A stretch of 22,020 nt of DNA from a virus (IMGVR_UViG_3300003178_000043:1-22020); one strand, 5' to 3'; positions 1 through 6,179 are shown, counted from the first letter of the stretch. The notes: a model not told the origin generated them from the sequence alone. Translations and numbers: made by a program.

Positions 1-6
1 TTTAAT

Positions 7-588
7 ATGATGACTACTAAAGTTAAAGAGTGGTCTATTTGGAGTGAGCCAAAGGCTAACACGACCGCTTTACCCGCTGAGTTTAAGGCTTTAATGGAGA
101 ACATGACTAAAGAGCTGACGGAGCTTAAAAAGTCTGTTAAAAATGACGGTATGACTAACAAGGGTCAAGAGCTTTTAAAGTTGGTTTATGGTGTGGAGTC
201 GGTCAAAGAGCTTAGAGAGCTATTTAAGACCCGTTGGGAGAGCGTAAACAGTAAAAAAGACGCGTCTAAGGCGATTATAGAGTTTGTCCCGTTTTGTTGG
301 TTGGGCGGTCGTGAAATTAACACCGTAGCAAGTTATTACCGTGATATGCGAAACATCATTAAGGAGGTAGGCGGTGAGTATATGGAACTCGGTTTAGACC
401 TTTTTGTCTTAAAGGGTGAAGTTTACGACCGTATCGCTGAAAAATCTATGAACACCGTTAAAGAAAAAAGCGAAGAGGCTACCCGTGACGAATACGACGG
501 CGAACATTTAGAGGCTGTTATCGCTGAGTTAAAAGAAAAGGCTCAAAAGGCTTTAGAGCTTGATTTAAACGACTTGGACGAAAAGTAG
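7..588 (+). CDS. Protelomerase-like tyrosine recombinase, N-terminal part (frameshifted from the catalytic part)
   Basis: This 193-residue, mostly helical, charged protein appears to be the N-terminal and core-binding part of a telomere resolvase. Such enzymes cut a palindromic site and reseal it as two hairpin ends, keeping a prophage as a linear plasmid. The assignment rests on what follows: the -1 frame, open from 564, continues from about 582 as VDRARAYLFATYLALVTGRR, a natural helix leading into the catalytic arginine motif. One extra A in the run at 581-584 (GACGAAAAGTAG) would join the two reading frames exactly. No ribosome binding site can be seen because the ATG at 7 is at the window edge and the frame is open upstream, so the true start may lie outside. 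Split plus continuation give roughly 355 residues, shorter than TelN or TelK (about 630) and nearer ResT or TelA (about 440). It could instead be an unusual integrase. Confidence 0.6.
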   Translation: MMTTKVKEWSIWSEPKANTTALPAEFKALMENMTKELTELKKSVKNDGMTNKGQELLKLVYGVESVKELRELFKTRWESVNSKKDASKAIIEFVPFCWLGGREINTVASYYRDMRNIIKEVGGEYMELGLDLFVLKGEVYDRIAEKSMNTVKEKSEEATRDEYDGEHLEAVIAELKEKAQKALELDLNDLDEK

Positions 589-620
589 ATAGAGCTAGAG
601 CGTATCTTTTCGCTACTTAT

Positions 621-1073
621 TTGGCTTTGGTTACGGGTCGTAGAAGTGTTGAGATTTTAAAGACCCTTGACATAGTAAAAGAGGGCAAAGAGTGGTTTTA
701 TGTTGGTGTGGCTAAAAAAGGTAAAGAGGACGCTAAAATCAAAGCCTATAGCCTTGATACTGATTACGAATTTTTAAAGGCTCTTTTGACTCAACTTAGA
801 GAGGATTTAGACACATCAAAACTAACCGCTAAAGAGGTAAACAGTAAATACAACCGTATCTTTAACCGTGCATTTAAAAAGCTTACTGATACAGATTACA
901 CCTTTCACGAAGCCCGTGAAATTTGGGCGGATATGCTTTATCTTGGAGAGGGCTACAAGTCGGGAGAATGGACGGAGGAGTTTAACTTTAAGGCTGAGGT
1001 CTTAGGGCATGAGATTAAAAAAGATAGATTAAAAGCTACTCATAGCTACATGACTAAAAAGGCTCAAAAATGA
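621..1073 (+). CDS. Protelomerase-like tyrosine recombinase, catalytic C-terminal part
   Basis: This frame carries an apparently complete set of tyrosine-recombinase residues. An arginine lies in LVTGRRSVEIL, and a lysine in the GVAKKGK segment fits the beta-hairpin position. HEAREIWADMLY fits the HxxR box, and LGHEIKKDRLKATHSYMTKK supplies the LGH histidine and a tyrosine 13 residues later. The helical insert between box R and LGH and the ending soon after Tyr are more like telomere resolvases than XerC/D integrases. The TTG at 621 is probably not the real start: homologous sequence begins near 582 in the same frame, so this is the displaced second half of the gene at 7. Its stop overlaps the parA start (ATGA at 1070-1073), implying translational coupling. 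The enzyme works only if the frameshift is recoded, or is a sequencing error. Confidence 0.65.
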   Translation: MALVTGRRSVEILKTLDIVKEGKEWFYVGVAKKGKEDAKIKAYSLDTDYEFLKALLTQLREDLDTSKLTAKEVNSKYNRIFNRAFKKLTDTDYTFHEAREIWADMLYLGEGYKSGEWTEEFNFKAEVLGHEIKKDRLKATHSYMTKKAQK

Positions 1074-1645
1074 TTATCTCAGTCATAAATAAAAAGGGCG
1101 GGGTGGGTAAAACCCCTCTTAGTGTGAGTTTGGCTATAGACCTTAATTATTACCTTATTACTAATGACGATAGTGTCGTAGAAGATATTATGCCTAATCC
1201 CGATAATTACCTTATTACTAATGACGATAGTGTCGTAGAAGATATTATGCCTAATCCCGATATGGTAATGATACAACGCGAACCCGTGTTAGTAGAAGAT
1301 ACCGTTTACGATTTCGGCGGGTTTGTCTCTGATAATAAAATAGACTCAAAAAAGCGAACTGTAAAGACTATATTTGAGATACAAAAATATAACTCAAATA
1401 TCTATATCGTAGCTACTGACTACAAAAAGCCAAAAGAGCTACAAGAGATAAAAGCAGACCTTGGAGAGGTGCTACCCGATACACCTATCTTAGAGCTAAA
1501 GCATACGGGGCTATATGATAAAGTCGTAGAGTATGGTCAAAGCTTTAATAATATGGCTGAGGAGTCACCACTTATAAAGCGTAACTGTAGAGCCGTTATC
1601 GGTCAATATAACCACATTTTGGAAACCGTTAAAAAAGGAGTGTAA
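1070..1645 (+). CDS. parA: ParA-like partition ATPase with internal 57-bp tandem duplication
   Basis: A small (191 aa) ParA/MinD-type ATPase, expected to segregate the extrachromosomal prophage with the ribbon-helix-helix protein encoded 4 bp downstream. The deviant Walker A KKGGVGKT lies at residues 8-15, with signature lysine K9 and P-loop K14. It is followed by Pro where most ParA proteins have a second Thr. VYDFGGF at 79-85 sits in the Walker B position. Residues 28-45 and 47-64 are an exact repeat of 18 residues separated by Asn, caused by a 57-bp tandem duplication just after the P-loop, in the usual A' region (here ITNDDS). The duplication keeps the frame but inserts 19 residues into the nucleotide-binding fold, so activity is doubtful. 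The ATG overlaps the protelomerase stop. Confidence 0.75.
   Translation: MIISVINKKGGVGKTPLSVSLAIDLNYYLITNDDSVVEDIMPNPDNYLITNDDSVVEDIMPNPDMVMIQREPVLVEDTVYDFGGFVSDNKIDSKKRTVKTIFEIQKYNSNIYIVATDYKKPKELQEIKADLGEVLPDTPILELKHTGLYDKVVEYGQSFNNMAEESPLIKRNCRAVIGQYNHILETVKKGV
1151..1261 (+). repeat. 57-bp-period tandem direct duplication inside parA
   Basis: Bases 1151-1204 recur identically at 1208-1261, separated by AAT, giving a period of 57 bp. The copies are identical, so the duplication is recent or an assembly artefact. It is in frame. Confidence 0.95.
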
Positions 1646-1648
1646 CCA

Positions 1649-1936
1649 ATGGAAAAGAAAAAACCAAGCTTAAAAGAGATTGTTAAAAAAGATGACGCTA
1701 TGACCTTTGAAAAAGCACAAGAGCTAAAGGAAAAAGCAAAGGTAGCGGAAAAGTCAAAGGTCGGGCGTAAAATGCTCGGTAAGAGTAAAGCTACTAACAA
1801 GATTACTTTTTATGTAGATGATGAACAATACGCGATACTAAAGTCTAAATTGGACTATGACAAAAAGCTATCAACGCCAAACGCTGTAGCAAAACATCTA
1901 TTAGTTAAGATACTTGACGAAATAGAGCCTAAATAA
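1649..1936 (+). CDS. Ribbon-helix-helix protein, likely ParB/ParG-type centromere-binding partner
   Basis: A 95-residue protein. The first half is Lys/Glu-rich and probably disordered or helical. The second half fits a ribbon-helix-helix fold: strand NKITFYVDDEQYAIL (residues about 50-64), a short helix, then a second helix ending AVAKHLLVKIL. Small type Ib ParA systems (ParF/ParG) have exactly this plan: a flexible basic N-terminus that acts on the ATPase and a C-terminal RHH dimer that binds the centromere and represses the operon. It begins 4 bp after parA, with AAGGAG at 1635-1640 as ribosome binding site. No obvious direct-repeat centromere lies beside it; the repeats at 21872-22013 are candidates. 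Function is inferred from fold and position. Confidence 0.65.
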   Translation: MEKKKPSLKEIVKKDDAMTFEKAQELKEKAKVAEKSKVGRKMLGKSKATNKITFYVDDEQYAILKSKLDYDKKLSTPNAVAKHLLVKILDEIEPK

Positions 1937-1951
1937 GCCTTTTGAGGCTTA
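1934..1951 (+). terminator. Stem-loop after the partition genes, possible terminator
   Basis: TAAGCCT-TTTG-AGGCTTA, a perfect 7-bp stem with 4-nt loop that begins at the stop codon of the RHH gene. There is no T-run after it, so it may be an mRNA-stabilising hairpin rather than an intrinsic terminator. Confidence 0.4.
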
Positions 1952-2021
1952 GGGCATACCAAACTATAAGGAGGCATTAAAAAACGGCTGTAAGTGTGAA
2001 TAGGTGGGCGTAATGCTCTAT

Positions 2022-2050
2022 AAGCTAATACATCTTTAAGTTAAAAAATA
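2022..2050 (+). promoter_or_regulatory. Operator-like site upstream of the 2065-2574 small-gene operon
   Basis: Bases 2022-2050 match 17597-17625, in the repressor/cro control region, at 26 of 29 positions; the three differences are all C/T. The core (2030-2044) ends in AAGTTAA like the four 15-bp operators there. It lies 21 bp before the ATG at 2065. The inference is that the same repressor controls this operon. Confidence 0.55.
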
Positions 2051-2064
2051 TAGGAGTAATTGAA

Positions 2065-2181
2065 ATGAGTGTTCAAATGTTAAAAACCCTCTTAAATCTG
2101 GCGGACAAAGAGGGTTTAGAATTGTGTAGCGTCGCAGACTTGAAAAAGTTTGCTGATAGAATTATAGCGAAAAAGGATTAG
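2065..2181 (+). CDS. Small unknown protein (38 aa)
   Basis: A short gene opening a three-gene plus-strand operon. ATG at 2065 follows AGGAG (2052-2056), and the TAG at 2179-2181 comes two bases before the ATG of the next gene. The predicted peptide starts MSVQMLKTLLNLADKEG, is probably two helices (residues about 3-15 and 22-35), and has no signal or recognisable domain. The upstream operator-like site suggests it is repressed in the lysogen, as for an early lytic function. I do not recognise it; support is the ribosome binding site, spacing and operon context. Confidence 0.55.
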   Translation: MSVQMLKTLLNLADKEGLELCSVADLKKFADRIIAKKD

Positions 2182-2183
2182 AT

Positions 2184-2405
2184 ATGCCAAAAGATTACGA
2201 AGTAAAAAACCTACTGAATGAGAAAAAGGTCATTTTAGCCCGTGAGGATATTTTCAAGATTGCTAAATATGCTATTGAAAATGAGATAATAGATGTTACT
2301 TGGTTTGAGGTTGATAGTGTTGATTATACATCACTACAAAATGATATTACTATAGATGATTTTATCTTTTTAGATAGTGAAGAGGTAGGCGGTGAAAAAG
2401 AATGA
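2184..2405 (+). CDS. Hypothetical acidic protein (73 aa)
   Basis: An uncharacterised acidic protein starting MPKDYEVKNLLNEKK. Residues 19-34 look helical (DIFKIAKYAIENEIID) and the C-terminal half is rich in Asp and Glu (ITIDDFIFLDSEEVGG). No signal, membrane segment or catalytic motif is visible. It starts 2 bp after the preceding small gene and its last codons overlap the GTG start of the next gene by 14 bp, so the three are one transcription and translation unit. Small acidic early phage proteins are often inhibitors of host enzymes, but nothing here identifies a target. Confidence 0.6.
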   Translation: MPKDYEVKNLLNEKKVILAREDIFKIAKYAIENEIIDVTWFEVDSVDYTSLQNDITIDDFIFLDSEEVGGEKE

Positions 2406-2574
2406 CCCTTTAGAGCGTTTACGCTCTGAGATAGACGACGCTCGGGCTAAAGTGTCCGAAGCGTTAGAGCATACGGCTAAAGCTCAAAGCATAGCTTTAA
2501 ATAATAAAGATTTAGAGGTCTATCATACACTAAGAAAAGCTTATCTACTTTTACGCGAAACATTGGAGCGTTAA
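2392..2574 (+). CDS. Hypothetical helical protein (60 aa, GTG start)
   Basis: An uncharacterised 60-residue protein predicted to be almost wholly alpha-helical and coiled-coil prone (RLRSEIDDARAKVSEALEHT, then a second amphipathic helix ending LLLRETLER). The start is GTG at 2392, inside the end of the preceding gene, with GAGGT at 2381-2385 as likely ribosome binding site. Its stop codon overlaps the stop codon of the minus-strand gene at 2571-2741, so the early operon and the end of the late operon converge with no spacer. Function unknown. Confidence 0.55.
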   Translation: MKKNDPLERLRSEIDDARAKVSEALEHTAKAQSIALNNKDLEVYHTLRKAYLLLRETLER

Positions 2575-2741
2575 ACCAATTTAAAAAACTCTTTGAAATA
2601 ATCCTCATGGACTCTACCGTCAAAGCCTTTAAAGTAGAGGTGTTTATCTTTTATCTTTAGGAGCTTATACGGTTTGGAGTCGTAACGCCCTTTTCTAAGT
2701 CTGTAAAACTTGTAATAGCGTCCAATTATCTTAGGTGGCAT
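2571..2741 (-). CDS. Small basic protein at the end of the late operon (56 aa)
   Basis: A short, strongly basic and aromatic protein starting MPPKIIGRYYKFYRLRKG, followed by a pattern suggesting a small beta-rich fold (YKLLKIKDKHLYFKGF). Its ATG overlaps the TAA stop of the late-control D gene (TAATG at 2739-2743). That junction is used repeatedly in this operon (also into U, the muramidase and the holin), which is good evidence it is translated. Its own TAA overlaps the stop of the opposite gene. I do not recognise the family; being last in the tail operon suggests a late structural, assembly or host-directed role. Confidence 0.6.
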   Translation of the reverse strand: MPPKIIGRYYKFYRLRKGRYDSKPYKLLKIKDKHLYFKGFDGRVHEDYFKEFFKLV

Positions 2742-3685
2742 TATTTGCTAAACTCAACGGTCATAGTCCACCCCGACGCGTTCATCGTGTGGCTAACGGT
2801 TTTGATTTTATAGAGTCCGTCATTTTCACCGTGGATAGTGTTTACAAGTAACATATTAGCCCCCGCGTAACAGATAGACCCCTCGGTCGTAAAAGAGCCT
2901 CTAATTATGCCCTCGTTTTCTTTGTCTAGTTTCGCTTTTGCTTTGATTTTAGCCTCTGTTTTATCTTTAAAAGACCCCGTATGATGTAATATAGGCTTAC
3001 CATTACCAACCTTTACTTTAATTTCTTTATTTTTTTTATGGTCGTGATATTTGCACTCACACGATTTATACTCTTTTTTGCTAGTCTCTTCTATATCTAA
3101 ATTAGATACCGTTTCAGCGTCAAAAGTAAACATTGGTAGCGTCTGTTTTTTCTTAACAAAAATCAAAGTCCTATTTTTAATCGTAAAAATAGCGTTATAG
3201 TCATCAGCTAACTTTTTTAAAAAATCTAAGTCGCTTTGGTTGGTTTGTGTTAAGTGTTTGATTTTTACTTTAAAATCGCATTTTGAAGCTAAACCATTCT
3301 CTTTTGCTTTGAGTGCTACTATATCTTTTAGCGTGGTTTTTTCAAATGTTTTAGATTTTTTTTCTTTGATTTTACCTTTAAAATCGACACCCGTAGCCCT
3401 AACAACTAAAACGCGGTTATCTATACGGCGTGAACCGTCCACGGTAAAGATACCACACGGCATAAACGGCACACCGTCATAACCAAAGAATAAAATCAAC
3501 TCATCACCCTTTTTTGGCTTGATGTAGTCGGGACTTACGACGGTTATCGTCACTTTGTCCGCGTGTGTCCCCTCTTGGTCTGTAAAAGAGATTGATTTAA
3601 TATCCTTACCAAGAGACAACCCAACCAAAGAGCCATTAGCCAATAAAAGATAAAAAGGCTTTTTTACATTACCCATTAAGCCCAT
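2741..3685 (-). CDS. D: Phage late control protein D / baseplate hub (P2 gpD-like)
   Basis: A 314-residue homologue of P2 gpD, the baseplate hub related to T4 gp27 and VgrG, which links the tail tube to the central spike. The N-terminal half has the hub pattern (SFTDQEGTHADKVTITVVSP, then KPKKGDELILFFGYDG). The middle has the typical NQSDLDFLKKLADDYNAIF segment. The C-terminus ends in the GLYKIKTVSHTMNASGWTMT strand pair. Length is close to the P2 protein (387) and the family range. Start chosen at 3685, where AAAGGTG lies 7 nt upstream; an ATG three codons later (3676) overlaps the gpX stop as TAATG and is an alternative. It follows U and X, as in other myovirus tail operons. Confidence 0.92.
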   Translation of the reverse strand: MGLMGNVKKPFYLLLANGSLVGLSLGKDIKSISFTDQEGTHADKVTITVVSPDYIKPKKGDELILFFGYDGVPFMPCGIFTVDGSRRIDNRVLVVRATGVDFKGKIKEKKSKTFEKTTLKDIVALKAKENGLASKCDFKVKIKHLTQTNQSDLDFLKKLADDYNAIFTIKNRTLIFVKKKQTLPMFTFDAETVSNLDIEETSKKEYKSCECKYHDHKKNKEIKVKVGNGKPILHHTGSFKDKTEAKIKAKAKLDKENEGIIRGSFTTEGSICYAGANMLLVNTIHGENDGLYKIKTVSHTMNASGWTMTVEFSK

Positions 3686-3894
3686 AACGCCACACCTTTA
3701 CCCGTCGGTAAATCTTCAATAGGATTAACTTTAAATTCATTAAGTAAGACCTTATCACCCGCGTTAAGCGTGACTTTACCTAATAGGTGCGGGTTATCCT
3801 CTAATACTTGCTTAACGGCGATTGTAGAGCCGTAAAAATTATAAACAATTTGGTCTATACGCTCACCGTCTTTAGTGTGATATATTTTACTCAT
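3676..3894 (-). CDS. X: Tail protein X (P2 gpX-like, LysM-type)
   Basis: A 72-residue tail protein X. The sequence YHTKDGERIDQIVYNFYGST, then VKQVLEDNPHLLG and LNAGDKVLLNE, is the usual LysM-like beta-alpha-alpha-beta fold of this family, which sits at the tube/baseplate junction and may contact peptidoglycan. The ATG overlaps the end of the U gene by 4 bp (ATGA), and the stop lies within the D start region, so U, X and D are translationally coupled. In P2 itself X lies with the head-completion and lysis genes; here it stands between U and D. Confidence 0.88.
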   Translation of the reverse strand: MSKIYHTKDGERIDQIVYNFYGSTIAVKQVLEDNPHLLGKVTLNAGDKVLLNEFKVNPIEDLPTGKGVALWA

Positions 3895-4310
3895 AGTATC
3901 GCCCCCGCTATTGCACCAATTAGGCTAAGACCTAAACCAAAGCCACCGCCACCACTCACACGCTCTAAAGTAATATCGAATGATTGCACCATATAAGAGC
4001 CGTCGTGATTGTATCTATCTTTACCGCGTCTAATGTTACGAATTAAGACATAATAATCATCTGTTTTAGTCGTAAGCCTTACGGGCTTTTTACGGTCTGC
4101 TATTGCTATAAGTGGGTCAATAGTTGCCATAGGACGCTGAACCAATAGCCCCCGAAGCGTTACGCGGTGTGAGCGTCCGTTTACATCGTGAAAAGTGCTA
4201 TCGTGTCCTAGTTGCTTATGTTCTGCAAAGTGATAGGTAAAAGTCTCTTCAAGCTGTTTAAAATGTGACTGGTCCATCACAAAAGCAAAAGAGTCTAATT
4301 TAGCCAACAT
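3891..4310 (-). CDS. U: Tail protein U (P2 gpU-like)
   Basis: A P2 gpU-type tail terminator/completion protein of 139 residues. Visible family pattern: a short N-terminal strand MLAKLDSFAFVMD, central HRVTLRGLLVQRP and MATIDPLIAIADRKKP, and a C-terminal SFDITLERVSGGGG followed by a glycine/alanine-rich hydrophobic tail. I chose the ATG at 4310, which overlaps the TAA of the muramidase gene (TAATG) and has GAGG upstream. A GTG at 4337 would add nine residues (MGKPCEVRL) but has a poorer site and lies inside the upstream gene. It lies between the lysis cassette and X. Confidence 0.85.
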   Translation of the reverse strand: MLAKLDSFAFVMDQSHFKQLEETFTYHFAEHKQLGHDSTFHDVNGRSHRVTLRGLLVQRPMATIDPLIAIADRKKPVRLTTKTDDYYVLIRNIRRGKDRYNHDGSYMVQSFDITLERVSGGGGFGLGLSLIGAIAGAIL

Positions 4311-4873
4311 TAAACGAACCTCGCACGGTTTACCCACCCGCGATAAAATCGCTTAAGTGTTTTATGCCTCTTAGAGAAGTAAGCCAAAAAGTGATAGTAG
4401 CCTATCTCTATTTTGTCAAACTCTATACTAAATTGACTTTCGTCAAACTCATTTAGAGCCTTTAAAGTAATAGCACCGACCCAACCGTCCGCCTTTACGC
4501 CTACTAGCTTTTGAGCCTTTTTAATCGCTTTACGCATACCGACATTAACACCAAAAATAAAAATCTCTTCAGCGATTTTCTGAGAGTCCACCAAGTCTAG
4601 CTTTGCCACATCCCAAAAACGGTGTTTGTAAAATCCGTTTACTTTTTTTCTGAGGTTGTTATCTTGATAAAGTGGCTCGGACGCTTTAGCCATAGAGCCG
4701 TATTTTTTAAGAGCTTTATAGACGATATGCCAACCCATCCAACGCGGGTGAGCTTTCTCATAGATACCGCCCACGGTGTAGCCTTTTTCACCTCGGTTAT
4801 AGTGTAAATAGTTCCTTGGACTGCTAAACTCCAATTTGTTTAGCTTTAGCATTGCACTTTTAAAGTCTGCCAT
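4310..4873 (-). CDS. Endolysin, GH108-type N-acetylmuramidase
   Basis: A 187-residue phage muramidase of the GH108 (DUF847, secretion-activator-like) type with a C-terminal PG_binding_3 region. The N-terminal part has the family's glutamate and GG-I pattern (NKLEF at 12-16, then EKGYTVGGIYEKAHPRWMGW from 29). I cannot decide by eye whether E15 or E29 is the catalytic acid. The C-terminal half has VNVGMRKAIKKAQKLVGVKA and DGWVGAITLKALNE, typical of the binding domain. There is no signal peptide, so it needs the holin to reach the wall. Its ATG overlaps the o-spanin stop (TAATG). It would degrade the cell wall at lysis. Confidence 0.85.
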   Translation of the reverse strand: MADFKSAMLKLNKLEFSSPRNYLHYNRGEKGYTVGGIYEKAHPRWMGWHIVYKALKKYGSMAKASEPLYQDNNLRKKVNGFYKHRFWDVAKLDLVDSQKIAEEIFIFGVNVGMRKAIKKAQKLVGVKADGWVGAITLKALNEFDESQFSIEFDKIEIGYYHFLAYFSKRHKTLKRFYRGWVNRARFV

Positions 4874-5196
4874 TAGTTACCCCTTTTGGATTGATTTACA
4901 TCAAGATACTCTTTAGCGTATCGGTCTAACTTGTTTTCGTAACCCGTGATTACTCTTTTTAGCTTTCGATTTTGAGCCTTTAAGATAAGAATGTTTGATT
5001 TATCCATACACGCCCCGATATTAACCCAAACGCCTTTTTTAAGTGCCTTACACTCTCTATAACCCGTTACCTTTTTTTCGTGCGGTCTATCAATCTTTTT
5101 AATCTTTGGATATTTGCACGGTGGCTTAATGTATGTGGTTGTCGAACATCCACTAAACGCTAAAGCTAAAAGTGTCACTATCATCATTTTTAGCAT
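4873..5196 (-). CDS. Outer-membrane lipoprotein, likely o-spanin (Rz1-like)
   Basis: A 107-residue lipoprotein: MLKMMIVTLLALAFSGC is a short signal sequence with a lipobox ending at Cys17, followed by STTTYIKPPCKYPKIKK, proline/lysine-rich as in o-spanins. The start overlaps the upstream i-spanin gene by 44 bp in another frame, the classical Rz/Rz1 arrangement. GGGGG lies just upstream of the ATG at 5196. The o-spanin spans the periplasm with the i-spanin and fuses inner and outer membranes in the last step of lysis. It is longer than lambda Rz1, with a helical C-terminal half. Identification is by architecture and neighbours. Confidence 0.75.
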   Translation of the reverse strand: MLKMMIVTLLALAFSGCSTTTYIKPPCKYPKIKKIDRPHEKKVTGYRECKALKKGVWVNIGACMDKSNILILKAQNRKLKRVITGYENKLDRYAKEYLDVNQSKRGN

Positions 5197-5470
5197 TTTG
5201 ACCCCCTTTTTTGGTTTGTAGGTCTATAGCCTCAAAATCTTTTACTACTTGTAAATTTTCTTCTATATCCTCGACCTCAAAAGAGGCTTTTTTCGTCTCA
5301 GCCTCTAACTCTTCTTTTTTCGTTTCTAGTTCTGCTTTTTTTCGCTTTGCCTCTTCTTTTAGCTCTTCTATCTCTCTATTCTTAAAGCCAAGGATTACAC
5401 CTAAAGCCATAATAACAAAGAGACCGAACGCAACCGCGTAACGCTTGATATTTAAAAAGAAATTAATCAT
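5153..5470 (-). CDS. Inner-membrane coiled-coil protein, likely i-spanin (Rz-like)
   Basis: A 105-residue protein with one N-terminal membrane helix (residues about 10-28, RYAVAFGLFVIMALGVILGF). A long charged coiled coil follows (about 30-65, many Glu/Lys/Ala repeats such as EELKEEAKRKKAELETKKEE), with an acidic tail. This is the form of an i-spanin, anchored in the inner membrane with the coil in the periplasm. Its 3' end overlaps the lipoprotein gene by 44 bp, and its ATG overlaps the holin stop (ATGA at 5467-5470), so holin, i-spanin, o-spanin and muramidase form one coupled lysis cassette. Confidence 0.75.
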   Translation of the reverse strand: MINFFLNIKRYAVAFGLFVIMALGVILGFKNREIEELKEEAKRKKAELETKKEELEAETKKASFEVEDIEENLQVVKDFEAIDLQTKKGGQNAKNDDSDTFSFSV

Positions 5471-5733
5471 CTTTTACCCCTATACTGATTGAACATTTCA
5501 GCGATTTTATTTATCGCACCCGCACCCACTAATACACCGATAAAAGTATAGATATTTAGCTCTACAAGATTATCTAATACGCTTTTGAGCTTTTCCGCCT
5601 CGGACGGGTAAATAATTACCTTAACCACTACTAAAACCAAGAGTAGTAAAAAAGTGTATCGTGATACTTTGGTCGATAACTTTTCTTTATGTTTAGCCGT
5701 TGTTTGTGGCTCTACTTGCTTTTTTTCTTCCAT
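5467..5733 (-). CDS. Probable holin
   Basis: An 88-residue membrane protein. A charged N-terminal tail (MEEKKQVEPQTTAKHKEKL) is followed by a strong hydrophobic segment at residues about 27-42 (YTFLLLLVLVVVKVIIY), a short polar loop, a second moderately hydrophobic segment at about 60-76 (LNIYTFIGVLVGAGAI) and a basic tail ending NQYRGKR. Two helices with charged tails, immediately before spanins and endolysin, fits a class II-type holin. Start set at the ATG at 5733, which overlaps the nuclease stop as TAATG with AAAAGGA upstream; a TTG three codons earlier is less likely. No family is recognised from residues alone. Confidence 0.65.
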   Translation of the reverse strand: MEEKKQVEPQTTAKHKEKLSTKVSRYTFLLLLVLVVVKVIIYPSEAEKLKSVLDNLVELNIYTFIGVLVGAGAINKIAEMFNQYRGKR

Positions 5734-6179
5734 TACAAACAATCCTTTTTAATGATTTCCCAAATGCCTTTTTGTTTGGCTTTGGCTCTTTTTTCAATAG
5801 CATACAAGACCCGCTTAGTCTTGTAATTTATATCCGCGTGGGCGTAAACTTGGGCGTAACCGTCCCGCACTATCTGAAAATTAAAATCCTTGACCCATAC
5901 CAACGCCCGACCGTAATAATCAATGCCAACCGATAAAAAAGAAATTTTAGACCCAACGGGTAGCGTGTAGGTAGTGTATATCTTGGATAGTTTCCCAAGG
6001 TGCAAAAGTTCACGCTCTGTAAGTTTGCACTCTTTGGACTGTTTACGGCTCTTTTTGCTTTTGTAGCTTTCGGGCGTTTCTATGCCAATTAATCTAGCTT
6101 TAAAGGTGTTGCCCTTAAAGCTTATCTCTATAGTGTCACCGTCTATAATGCGGTTCACCGTTCCAATATCCCAAGCCAT
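5733..6179 (-). CDS. Staphylococcal-nuclease-like (SNase/thermonuclease) protein
   Basis: A 148-residue SNase-fold nuclease, comparable to the 149-residue mature staphylococcal enzyme. Motifs correspond well: VNRIIDGDTIEI (D15 as metal ligand), KARLIGIETPE (R29, E34 replacing the usual Asp, T35, E37 as general base position) and YYGRALVWV (R91). Start set at the ATG at 6179, where GGAGG (6191-6187) lies 7 nt upstream. The frame is also open upstream into the tape-measure gene, and a GTG at 6302 would add 41 residues (INVHVKTTDGKFDNDHF...) that clearly belong to the tape measure. There is no signal peptide of its own. It sits between tape measure and holin, an odd place for a nuclease; it may help degrade host DNA at lysis. 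Confidence 0.85.
   Translation of the reverse strand: MAWDIGTVNRIIDGDTIEISFKGNTFKARLIGIETPESYKSKKSRKQSKECKLTERELLHLGKLSKIYTTYTLPVGSKISFLSVGIDYYGRALVWVKDFNFQIVRDGYAQVYAHADINYKTKRVLYAIEKRAKAKQKGIWEIIKKDCL

Noticed and set aside
582-600. Programmed -1 frameshifting in the protelomerase, as in E/E'
   Set aside because: The tract C GAA AAG does not allow good re-pairing in the P site and no stimulatory stem was found; kept only as a possibility under findings.
1079-1276. Minus-strand frame with an internal repeat opposite parA
   Set aside because: The repeat is merely the reverse of the 57-bp duplication; no ribosome binding site or domain.
1966-2005. AAGGAGG at about 1970 suggesting a gene upstream of 2065
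   Set aside because: No start codon at suitable spacing leads to more than a few codons; at most a decayed gene.
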